9,791 bases of DNA from NCBI GenBank assembly GCA_017848205.1, contig JAGDDO010000288.1, forward strand, positions 1 through 9,791. The letters are read 5' to 3'. This DNA is from Oscillospiraceae bacterium (GTDB taxonomy: Bacteria > Bacillota_A > Clostridia > Oscillospirales > Ruminococcaceae). Below, piece by piece: positions 1 to 6,360 of the stretch. The position numbers were made by a program, and so were the translations under genes. The notes under the pieces were generated by a model. The model made no database searches and was not told the DNA's origin. It was given only the letters and a program-made list of their open reading frames with translations. Within the stretch, counting starts at the first letter, position 1. Every line of letters starts with the position of its first letter.

Positions 1-465
1 CCTTGCAAGCTGGGAATCTATCTTTTCAGCGTACTGAAGGCGTTTTTCCTCATCAAGTCCCGGCTGTTCAAGGAGTTCCGTCATAAGCTGTACTGAGGTA
101 AGGGGTGTTTTTATCTGATGGGAAATATCTGAAAGCAGATCTGCCATGTATTCCTTCTGTCTTTTCTCGCCGGAATACTGCTCCTTTAAGAGAGCGACAA
201 CCTTATAGATCTCGCTCTGAAGAATGCCTGTAAGCCCTTCGCCGGAACATTCCGGTGCGGCGAGTGAAAGATCGTCCTGCACCTTTGTTATGTAATCGAT
301 AAGTGTGCTCAGTCTTCGTCTCAGAATCCGCTCTGAAATTACATTTTCTGCAAGGAGGATAAGTGCAAATACCGAAACGGCTATGCAGCATGCCACCGGC
401 TTATGTACGGCGACACAGACCAGAGCAGTAACCGCGGCAAGTATGATTTTTACGTACAGTTTCAT
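1..465 (-). CDS. Sensor histidine kinase, intramembrane-sensing type, C-terminus outside window
   Basis: The first 155 residues are visible; the ATP-binding domain lies beyond position 1. Residues about 5-20 and 24-40 are two hydrophobic helices separated only by a short HKP turn, so there is no extracytoplasmic sensor domain. A cytoplasmic linker (41-105) leads to the HisKA dimerisation box with SDISHQIKTPL at 112-122; His116 is the expected autophosphorylation site. The ATG (465-463) lies four bases after the stop of the response regulator gene and has no good Shine-Dalgarno sequence, so translation is probably coupled to that gene. Known kinases of this shape (BceS-like) detect substrate through a partner ABC transporter, and an ABC transporter lies just upstream here. 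Its ligand cannot be read from the sequence. The kinase identity is very secure; the intramembrane-sensing mode is inferred. Confidence 0.93.
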   Translation of the reverse strand, partial: MKLYVKIILAAVTALVCVAVHKPVACCIAVSVFALILLAENVISERILRRRLSTLIDYITKVQDDLSLAAPECSGEGLTGILQSEIYKVVALLKEQYSGEKRQKEYMADLLSDISHQIKTPLTSVQLMTELLEQPGLDEEKRLQYAEKIDSQLAR

Positions 466-469
466 GGCA

Positions 470-1135
470 TCAGTCCATTCGGTAGCCAAGACCGCGTACG
501 GTTTTGATCACTTCTTCCTCATCGCCGAGCTTCTCACGCAGTCTTTTAACGTAAACCGTCAGTGTATTGTCCGTAACAAAGTCCCCTGCCACATCCCAGA
601 TATTGTGAAGTATCTGCTGGCGTGAGATAACACTGCCGCGGTTGTTGATAAAGATAAGCAGAAGCTTGTACTCCATAGCAGTAAGAACAACTTCCGTACC
701 GTTTCTGAAAACCTTTCCGGTACGTATGTTTACGTCGTTTGAACCGACTTTAACTGTCTCAGCGGCGTTTTCAGTTCTGCCTCCTGTACGGCGGAGAACT
801 GCCTTTATTCTCGCCATCAGTTCACGCATCCGGAACGGTTTTGCAATGTAATCGTCCGCTCCCTGTTCAAGTGCAAGTACTGTGTGAAGCTCGTCATCAC
901 AGGCAGTCAGAAATATGATCGGCGTGTCTCTGTTTTTACGTATCTCCGCACAGATGTCATAGCCTGTTCCGTCCGGAAGCATTACATCGAGTATGCATAT
1001 ATCGTAATCGTCGTTCAGAATACTCTTTGCCTCCGCCACAGATGACGCTGTTTTCAGTTCACAGCCCTCACTGTCAAGTGCAAGTTTCAGTCCTTCCTTG
1101 ATTATAGGATCGTCCTCGACCAGAAGAATTTTCAT
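470..1135 (-). CDS. OmpR/PhoB-family response regulator
   Basis: This 221-residue protein has the normal length for the family. The receiver domain (1-118) starts MKILLVEDD, giving the acidic pair Asp8/Asp9. The phosphorylation site is Asp50 in CILDVMLPDG, with the switch Thr77 and the conserved Lys99 in AKPF. A winged-helix DNA-binding domain (about 128-221) ends in TVRGLGYRMD, the typical family C-terminus, with a recognition-helix region around TDNTLTVYVKRLREKLG. All phosphotransfer residues are intact, so it should be active. An AAGGAG site lies 8 nt before the ATG. The kinase gene follows after 4 nt, making these a cognate pair. The ABC permease and ATPase genes upstream on the same strand are its likely regulon, by analogy with other transporter-linked two-component systems. 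The gene has its own promoter at 1199-1227. Confidence 0.96.
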   Translation of the reverse strand: MKILLVEDDPIIKEGLKLALDSEGCELKTASSVAEAKSILNDDYDICILDVMLPDGTGYDICAEIRKNRDTPIIFLTACDDELHTVLALEQGADDYIAKPFRMRELMARIKAVLRRTGGRTENAAETVKVGSNDVNIRTGKVFRNGTEVVLTAMEYKLLLIFINNRGSVISRQQILHNIWDVAGDFVTDNTLTVYVKRLREKLGDEEEVIKTVRGLGYRMD

Positions 1136-1168
1136 TTTGTCTGCTCCTTAAAAAATGTCTTTTTTTCT

Positions 1169-1189
1169 GTATGTCATAAACGTATGTCA
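1169..1189. promoter_or_regulatory. Perfect direct repeat, possible response-regulator operator
   Basis: The 8-mer GTATGTCA occurs at 1169-1176 and again at 1182-1189, a period of 13 bp, in the stretch from about +3 to +24 of the predicted response-regulator transcript. OmpR-family regulators bind direct repeats, and the half-site resembles the TGTCA of PhoB boxes, though the period is 13 rather than 11. A site at this position would block transcription, which would mean negative autoregulation. Binding is inference. Confidence 0.4.
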
Positions 1190-1198
1190 ACATTTTTT

Positions 1199-1227
1199 AT
1201 TATACATTTTTGTATCAGGATAGTCAA
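1199..1227 (-). promoter_or_regulatory. Sigma-A promoter for the regulator-kinase pair
   Basis: Read on the minus strand, TTGACT (1227-1222) and a perfect TATAAT (1204-1199) are separated by exactly 17 bp. Transcription would start near 1192, giving a leader of about 57 nt before the regulator ATG. The promoter fills the 111-bp gap after the permease stop, so regulator and kinase can be expressed apart from the transporter. A 5-bp dyad, ATACA/TGTAT (1203-1216), overlaps the -10 element. Confidence 0.75.
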
Positions 1228-1246
1228 TGCCATATCACATTTTTCA

Positions 1247-4036
1247 TCATATTCTCTCGCGTCTGATCTTTTCGATAAGTTCCGCATTACCGGTATTACG
1301 AGTGCAGATCCTTGTAAATACTGCCGCTGCCGCGTAAATAAATACCGCAATACCTGCACAGAGAAGATAAGGTACAGTGAAAGAAGCGTTACCGAATAAA
1401 TTCATTAATGCATACTGAAGGAAGAGTATAAGTACTGCGGAGACTGCAGCAGCAATTAAAAGGCCTTTTCCGATAAGAAATACATTTTCAAGGTCATGCA
1501 TTTTCGCAAGCTGCTTTTCGGTCATGCCAACAGAACGCAGCATGGCTGTTTCCCTTGTTCGTTCTGCCGCTCTGCCTCTTACAGAATTATAAAGATTGAG
1601 CAGACAAACCACGGAAACAAGTGCTGTAAAACAGTAAGCAAGTGTTTTTACAATGCCTGCAATGGCACGTTTTAAATTACCGTACACTTCTCCGCCGACA
1701 CATTTTATAACAGAAATATATGTCTTTTCACTAAGATCTCCGAGTTTCTTAATAAGGTCAGGATCATTTTTTTCTTCATAATTAAAAAGAATACTTTTAA
1801 TGTTATAATCCATTCTGGCAGAATCCATGTTTTCAGCTATCTGTTTCTGTGTACTGCGGTTTATAATAATATATGGTTCATCAGCAGTTAATATAATTCT
1901 GCCTTTTATTGATTTTTCATCGATAAGACCGGCAACCTTTACCTGAACAGCTGTTTTATCCGGACTGAAATCATCAACAAGATCTATTGTTTCACCTTTA
2001 GATGCGTTATAGAGAGCTTTTACTTCAGTGAATTTATAATTCGCACTGCTGCCTATGATAAACGTATGATCTGTAGTAAACTGCATTTTATTGTAAAGAA
2101 GAACTGACGGTATTTCCGGTGATGAAGCTATGCTCATATCTGAATCGCCTGCTGCTGCGATCGCTTTGAAATCATCATCGCTTACAACTATTGCTTCGAC
2201 GCCGATAATATCATACAGACCATTTTCTTCCTGCTTAATCCAGTCTTCCTCATTATAATCAGGAAACTGACTCAGGGTATATTTGTAAGCTTCAAAGTAT
2301 TCATCGCTTATTTTATCCCTGAAAACGCCCAGCCCAACGACAGGACTAAGTTCTTCAGGTGTGATGTTATCAGTTGCATCAGAACTTTCAACGAGATCCA
2401 TAACCTGATCAAATGTATCATTTTCTGTAATGACAAGATAATCGTAACCGGAAGTGTCAGGTAACCAGCCGCTGTCCTGTGTTTTGATATCAGCGATCCT
2501 GATCACGCACTGTGCACCGTAAAGTGTGGTTACTGTAAGTACTGCAAACACTGTGACACTGCGGATTATCCCTTTAGTAAGATGCTTTAAGCGTCCTGTG
2601 CTGTTTACTGCAAGAAGCAGTTCAGGTCTGCCCTTTTCAAGAAGGCTTTTTTTAGTTTTAAAACGTTTGTTTTTAGTCTTTTCGGTACCGCTCTTTATGC
2701 ATTCAACCGGACCTGTTTTACTGATCTTTATCGCCGGGATAAGAGCTGAGATCATTACTGTAATAACACACATGATAACGATCAGTGCTATCTCACCTGC
2801 TCCGGCATCAATAGTAACAGGAAGCTTTTTGGCTGAACCCGGTTTAACCAGATCGATTATATCACAGATCCACGGTTTTAAAAGTTCCATTCCGCCTTTT
2901 ATCACACCCGTTCCGGCAAGTATTCCGACCGGAACAGCAGGAATGAGAAGTGAGAAACATTCATAGTAGATACTCTGTCTTTTCTGTTTTCCGGTAGCCC
3001 CTACTGAAGCAAGCATTCCAAGATATCTGGTGCGTTCAGCAAATGACATGTTGAACACATTGTAAATGAGGATAACTGAAGCTGCCATAATGAATACTGT
3101 AAAGAAAACAGTGACAAACATTATGAGATCTCCCATAGTTTCATCATCTGACATCAGACTGAAAGTGAGCAGAAGATCATTGGATTCTGTTTCTATATCA
3201 CGTCCTGCGATCTCTTCGATCTTTTCGACATACTGTCTTTCGTAATCGACCTTTTCAGGATCAAAACGTAAAAGCACATTAAGTGTATCTGATAACGGAA
3301 GGTTGTTTTCCATTGCCGTAAGTGCCGGATAGCATGCACCTGAAACATCTTCAAACACCGGTCTTTTCATTATTCCGACTACAGTATATTCTGCCGCAAG
3401 TCCGTTAGGTATATGGTCTTCCCTGAAAGGGTTGTTTTCACCAACTGCCGGAAAGTTTGCCGGTACATCAGCTGTTTCATTAAATTCAAGTTCGATCCCG
3501 AAAAACGGAAAACCAATGGTGTGCCCCTCTTCGGTCACAGTTATTGTTCTTGTGAAAAAATCACCGCTTATGGTGTCGCCGATCTTTATTCCGGAACCGT
3601 CCTTAATAACTGAGTCACTTAATATGATCTCGTTCTTGTTCTCCGGAAATCTTCCTTCTGTAAGTTCGATATTCACCATTTCAAAACTTTCAGGTGAATA
3701 CGCCTTTACATCCAGATACGGCTTTTCTTCCACATTTCCTGTCTGCGGAAATTCAAGGACTCCAAGCTGCTCGGAACAGCCCATAAGAGTTGTCTCTTCC
3801 ATATCTCTTATTTTCTCTGTTTCTTCCGGTTTAAGATCGTAGGCAGCCACGAACCAGTTTCCCTTATCCAGTGCCGCTACCTTGTCGAGATATGCAAGAA
3901 CTGTTCTTTTTCCTGCAAATACACAGGTCATGAGTATTACCATAAATACTATTCCGATAAATGTGATCGCCGTGCGGCGGCGGTTCAGTTTCATGTACTG
4001 TTTTGTTACATGGAAGATTATATTTCTGTTTTTCAT
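1247..4036 (-). CDS. FtsX/MacB-type ABC transporter permease
   Basis: This 929-residue membrane protein has eight predicted helices: about 22-42, 304-328, 358-380, 415-437, 489-512, 792-816, 853-878 and 887-909. Two large extracytoplasmic domains follow helix 1 (about 43-303) and helix 5 (about 513-791). Each half carries an FtsX-type module with a cytoplasmic coupling segment: AERTRYLGMLASVGATGKQ near 333-351 and AERTRETAMLRSVGMTEKQ near 824-842. It is therefore a fused double permease, one chain supplying both halves that a MacB-type dimer would provide. A GGAGA site precedes the ATG. The ATPase gene ends 92 bp upstream, and the two surely act together at the membrane. Such pairs export peptides or lipoproteins, or resist antimicrobial peptides; the substrate here is unknown. 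It is not the classical Bce type, which has ten helices and a single large outside loop between helices 7 and 8. Confidence 0.93.
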   Translation of the reverse strand: MKNRNIIFHVTKQYMKLNRRRTAITFIGIVFMVILMTCVFAGKRTVLAYLDKVAALDKGNWFVAAYDLKPEETEKIRDMEETTLMGCSEQLGVLEFPQTGNVEEKPYLDVKAYSPESFEMVNIELTEGRFPENKNEIILSDSVIKDGSGIKIGDTISGDFFTRTITVTEEGHTIGFPFFGIELEFNETADVPANFPAVGENNPFREDHIPNGLAAEYTVVGIMKRPVFEDVSGACYPALTAMENNLPLSDTLNVLLRFDPEKVDYERQYVEKIEEIAGRDIETESNDLLLTFSLMSDDETMGDLIMFVTVFFTVFIMAASVILIYNVFNMSFAERTRYLGMLASVGATGKQKRQSIYYECFSLLIPAVPVGILAGTGVIKGGMELLKPWICDIIDLVKPGSAKKLPVTIDAGAGEIALIVIMCVITVMISALIPAIKISKTGPVECIKSGTEKTKNKRFKTKKSLLEKGRPELLLAVNSTGRLKHLTKGIIRSVTVFAVLTVTTLYGAQCVIRIADIKTQDSGWLPDTSGYDYLVITENDTFDQVMDLVESSDATDNITPEELSPVVGLGVFRDKISDEYFEAYKYTLSQFPDYNEEDWIKQEENGLYDIIGVEAIVVSDDDFKAIAAAGDSDMSIASSPEIPSVLLYNKMQFTTDHTFIIGSSANYKFTEVKALYNASKGETIDLVDDFSPDKTAVQVKVAGLIDEKSIKGRIILTADEPYIIINRSTQKQIAENMDSARMDYNIKSILFNYEEKNDPDLIKKLGDLSEKTYISVIKCVGGEVYGNLKRAIAGIVKTLAYCFTALVSVVCLLNLYNSVRGRAAERTRETAMLRSVGMTEKQLAKMHDLENVFLIGKGLLIAAAVSAVLILFLQYALMNLFGNASFTVPYLLCAGIAVFIYAAAAVFTRICTRNTGNAELIEKIRRERI

Positions 4037-4128
4037 GTCTTTTCTCCGTTCAAATCAGTTTTATAAATCTGTTTAAGATAACCTGTTCTGTGAGCGACGT
4101 AAAATTCACGCTCGCTGCAAATCACTGC

Positions 4129-4818
4129 CTATATCTTCGTCCTTACAGTTTCATTCTTTATAAGCTTTCCGTCTTCAAGGAAAAATACACGGTCTGCCTG
4201 CATTGCAAGTCTTTCATCGTGAGTGATGAGTATCAGCGTCTGCTTCTGGATCCTGTTTGACTCCTTAAGCAAAGCTGCTATCTCGTCGCCTGTCTTTCTG
4301 TCGAGGTTTCCGGTGGGTTCATCTGCAAGAAGGATAGCCGGTCTGCTGTAAAGCGCCCTTCCGATAGACACTCTCTGCTGCTGACCTCCCGAAAGCTGAT
4401 CCGGAAGATTTTCACGTCTTTCGCTTAATCCGAGATGCTCAACGATACTGTCAAGGCGTTCCTTATCAAGTTTCCTTCCGTCCAGCAGATGAGGAAGTGC
4501 GATGTTCTCATCTACATTCAGCACCGGTATCAGATTGTAGAACTGATAAACAAGTCCGACCTGTCTTCTTCTGAAAACTGCAAGTTTATCTTCCTTCATC
4601 GAACATATATCCGTTCCGTCGATGAAAACCTTACCCGATGTCGGCTTGTCAACTCCGCCGAGTATATGAAGAAGTGTTGACTTACCGCTTCCCGAAGGAC
4701 CGATAACTGAAACGAATTCGCCCTTTTCAACCGAAAAAGAAACATCATCAAGTGCACGTACCTTTGTTTCCCCTTCGCCGTATTCCTTTACCAGGTTTTC
4801 AACTCTTAATATTTCCAT
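4129..4818 (-). CDS. ABC transporter ATP-binding protein (LolD/MacB class)
   Basis: This 229-residue nucleotide-binding subunit has the standard length. Walker A is GPSGSGKST at 40-48, the Q-loop Gln is 92 (LVYQFYNLIP), the signature is LSGGQQQRVSIGRAL at 142-155, Walker B is ILLADE at 162-167 with catalytic Glu167, the D-loop is GNLD at 170-173, and the switch His200 lies in LITHD. LADEPTGNLD and the LVYQFYNLIP stretch are hallmarks of the LolD/MacB/FtsE-like family, which pairs with FtsX-type permeases, matching the next gene. The ATG is preceded by GGAGG with 8 nt spacing. The protein is cytoplasmic and powers the permease by ATP hydrolysis. All motifs are intact. It is the first gene of the transporter operon. 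Confidence 0.97.
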   Translation of the reverse strand: MEILRVENLVKEYGEGETKVRALDDVSFSVEKGEFVSVIGPSGSGKSTLLHILGGVDKPTSGKVFIDGTDICSMKEDKLAVFRRRQVGLVYQFYNLIPVLNVDENIALPHLLDGRKLDKERLDSIVEHLGLSERRENLPDQLSGGQQQRVSIGRALYSRPAILLADEPTGNLDRKTGDEIAALLKESNRIQKQTLILITHDERLAMQADRVFFLEDGKLIKNETVRTKI

Positions 4819-4863
4819 AAAATTTGCCTCCGTAGTTCTGTTTTATAATGAATTTTTTGTTTA

Positions 4864-4973
4864 CTCAGGGAAACGCTGTTTTATTCATAAATCAGCGTGG
4901 GGGTCTGGGGCGAAGCCCCGCAAATCCCACCTTCGGAAATCCGGCGAAGCCGGATTAATAAGTGTTTCCTTAG
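4864..4973. repeat. MITE-like palindromic element with GAA-loop hairpins
   Basis: The ends are imperfect inverted repeats: CTCAGGGAAAC (4864-4874) against CTAAGGAAAC read back from 4973. The element is flanked by TTTA on both sides (4860-4863 and 4974-4977), which could be a target-site duplication. Inside are three stems: CGCTG/CAGCG (4874-4878, 4893-4897); GGGGC-GAA-GCCCC (4907-4919), nested in GTGGG/CCCAC (4897-4901, 4926-4930); and an 8-bp perfect stem with GAA loop at 4938-4956. There is no reading frame, so it could only move in trans. It is much more GC-rich than its flanks. A fixed REP-like extragenic palindrome is the alternative. Confidence 0.6.
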
Positions 4974-4984
4974 TTTATGCTTTT

Positions 4985-5012
4985 ATTATATATCTGCATA
5001 ATGACTTTTCAG
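4985..5012 (-). promoter_or_regulatory. Candidate promoter of the ABC transporter operon
   Basis: Read on the minus strand, a perfect TATAAT (4990-4985) lies 16 bp from CTGAAA (5012-5007), a 4-of-6 match to the -35 consensus. The start would be near 4978, giving a leader of about 160 nt that contains the whole palindromic element. A good -10 with a poor -35 is typical of activator-dependent promoters, which fits control by the linked response regulator. This is inference. Confidence 0.5.
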
Positions 5013-5023
5013 TGAATATGAAA

Positions 5024-5039
5024 GTGACAGATCAGTCAC
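5024..5039. promoter_or_regulatory. Dyad upstream of the transporter promoter
   Basis: GTGACAGATCAGTCAC is a near-perfect palindrome (GTGAC/GTCAC arms), centred about 54 bp upstream of the predicted transporter transcript start, where activators commonly bind. AGTGA also repeats directly at 5011-5015 and 5023-5027. The bound protein is unknown; the linked response regulator is one candidate. Confidence 0.4.
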
Positions 5040-5195
5040 AAATGAAGTATCAGATAAATCAAAAAATATAAAACTTAAGTGAAGGAATATGATCAGGCGC
5101 AGATAAAGCTGTTGTCCTTTTGAACAATAATATTCTGATTATGGTGAATTTACAGGCCATGATTCATAAATTTTAATACAAAGACAAGATACGAC

Positions 5196-5225
5196 TTGAC
5201 ACAATCTGACTATTTATTATATAAT
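5196..5225 (+). promoter_or_regulatory. Consensus sigma-A promoter of the lipoprotein gene
   Basis: TTGACA (5196-5201) and TATAAT (5220-5225) are both perfect, with an 18-bp spacer. Transcription would start near 5232, leaving a leader of about 69 nt. Because the TTG at 5196 is itself part of the -35 box, it cannot be the start codon of the downstream gene. Confidence 0.88.
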
Positions 5226-5285
5226 CGTTTACGTTCGTATCTGAACAATTGTTTTTCCGGTTCAGAAAAACAGCATATGATTTAC

Positions 5286-5292
5286 AGGAGGT
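5286..5292 (+). promoter_or_regulatory. Ribosome binding site fixing the lipoprotein start
   Basis: AGGAGGT lies 8 nt before the ATG at 5301. This optimal site, together with the signal peptide that begins at that ATG, decides the start against the in-frame TTG at 5196. Confidence 0.92.
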
Positions 5293-5300
5293 CAATTATA

Positions 5301-6173
5301 ATGAGAAAGTCTATTATAGCAGCTGCTCTTTTAGCATCTGTACTCAGCATAACTGCATGTGGTCCTACGGAAAATGTAAATGTTGCTGAAGAAAACTATG
5401 ATGCTGCAGAAGGAACAACAGCTGCAGAAACAACAGAAGAAACTACTGAAGCTACTACTGAAGAAACAACAGCGGAAACTACAACAGAAGCTACTACAGT
5501 AGTAACAACCGAAGTTACAACAACAGCAGAAACATCAGCTGTATCAGAAGTTTCAGGCGAAACTGAAAAGAAGGATGAAGCTGAAAAGAAAGATGAAAAA
5601 ACAGAAGAATCCAAGAGCGCAGAAGGCTTCAGCAGCATTTATGCCGATCTTGACAACAGAGCGTTCGGATATAACGGTAAAGTATTGAAACTCGGCGAAA
5701 GTACATTCCAGGATCTTGTTGATGCCGGTGTTCCATTCAGCGAAGATGATCTTCTCGACGCTGACAACAACGTAAAATCGGGAAAAACATCAGATTATTA
5801 TACATTACATGTTGAAGACTCAAAGTATTCCAACTTACAGTTAGTGTTCGTCAACGATACAGACACAAATATCAAGCTGAAAGAATGCAAGCTTGAGATG
5901 GCAAGATGGTGGGCTATGATTCCAAAACCAACACATGATGAAGAATATAATGCGGAGCTTAAAGCTGACCTTGAAGCTGCAGCAAAACATGTTTCATTCG
6001 CATTCCCTCTTACACTTACGAAGAGCGAACTTATCGCCAACAGCGGTGAACCAACCAGTGAAAAGCTGGGCACAGAATACAAAAACCCAGGCGAGGTCTA
6101 CGGAGGATACAGATTCACTTTTGATACTGACAGTGAAGTCCTTCAGGATGTTTCGATAGAATTGCTCTATTGA
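5301..6173 (+). CDS. Putative lipoprotein with Thr/Glu-rich linker
   Basis: The 290-residue protein starts MRKSIIAAALLASVLSITAC: a basic n-region, a hydrophobic core and a lipobox (ITAC) with Cys20 as the lipidated residue. It should be anchored on the outer face of the membrane. Residues about 39-79 are almost only Thr, Glu, Ala and Val in TTE/ATT-like units; 89-104 are charged (KKDEAEKKDEKTEE); a folded domain of about 180 residues (109-290) follows. The linker is the sort that spans the cell wall and may be O-glycosylated. The C-terminal domain has features such as VLKLGESTFQDLVDAGVPF and LVFVNDTDTN that I associate with Ruminococcus surface lipoproteins of unknown function; no catalytic motif is visible. 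It appears to be monocistronic, with its own promoter and terminator. Position next to the transporter gives no firm functional link. Confidence 0.92.
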   Translation: MRKSIIAAALLASVLSITACGPTENVNVAEENYDAAEGTTAAETTEETTEATTEETTAETTTEATTVVTTEVTTTAETSAVSEVSGETEKKDEAEKKDEKTEESKSAEGFSSIYADLDNRAFGYNGKVLKLGESTFQDLVDAGVPFSEDDLLDADNNVKSGKTSDYYTLHVEDSKYSNLQLVFVNDTDTNIKLKECKLEMARWWAMIPKPTHDEEYNAELKADLEAAAKHVSFAFPLTLTKSELIANSGEPTSEKLGTEYKNPGEVYGGYRFTFDTDSEVLQDVSIELLY

Positions 6174-6233
6174 TCAGCAATTCTTATAAAAACTGATTTC
6201 GCAAATCATAATAAAGATCGGTATGATCAGCCG

Positions 6234-6261
6234 ACAGATCCGGTTTTACCGGATCTGTTTT
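6234..6261 (+). terminator. Rho-independent terminator of the lipoprotein gene
   Basis: An 11-bp perfect stem (ACAGATCCGGT at 6234-6244 with its complement at 6248-6258) has a TTT loop and runs into a TTTT tract. It lies 60 bp after the lipoprotein stop codon. Confidence 0.9.
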
Positions 6262-6274
6262 GTTATACGAACAT

Positions 6275-6323
6275 AAAACAGGACGCAGATACTTCACACC
6301 GGAAATATCTGCGTCCTGTTTTT
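6275..6323. terminator. Bidirectional terminator between convergent genes
   Basis: A 17-bp perfect stem (6275-6291 with 6306-6322) has a 14-nt loop, with an A-run on its left side and a T-run on its right. It can therefore end transcripts from either side: the aldolase gene, whose stop is about 40 bp away, and any read-through from the lipoprotein gene. Confidence 0.88.
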
Positions 6324-6360
6324 ACTTTATTCTAAAAATGCCTGAAATATCTTAATATGA

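Larger units (their letters stand above)
4819..5300. other. Divergent intergenic region, 482 bp
   Basis: This gap separates the minus-strand transporter operon from the plus-strand lipoprotein gene. From left to right it holds the ATPase ribosome binding site, a MITE-like palindromic element, a weak minus-strand promoter with a dyad, an AT-rich stretch at 5041-5190 in which I see no gene or clear structure, and the consensus plus-strand lipoprotein promoter and leader. In the leader, CTGAAC (5241-5246) can pair with GTTCAG (5260-5265), or GTTTTT (5251-5256) with AAAAAC (5266-5271). These options are mutually exclusive and weak. Confidence 0.8.

Noticed and set aside
2526..3842. Several plus-strand frames opposite the permease
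   Set aside because: They are shadows of the permease gene with no ribosome sites and no recognisable protein features; the minus-strand frame has clear FtsX motifs.
1247..4036. Permease as a classical BceB-type protein
   Set aside because: Eight helices and two large outside domains after helices 1 and 5 do not fit the ten-helix, single-loop Bce layout.
5196..5300. N-terminal extension of the lipoprotein from TTG at 5196
   Set aside because: The TTG is part of a perfect -35 box and lies upstream of the predicted transcript start. The ATG at 5301 has an AGGAGG site and a proper lipoprotein signal.
5396..5638. Minus-strand frame of 80 codons rich in Ser and Val
   Set aside because: It is the antisense of the Thr/Glu linker of the lipoprotein, open only because of that low-complexity codon pattern.
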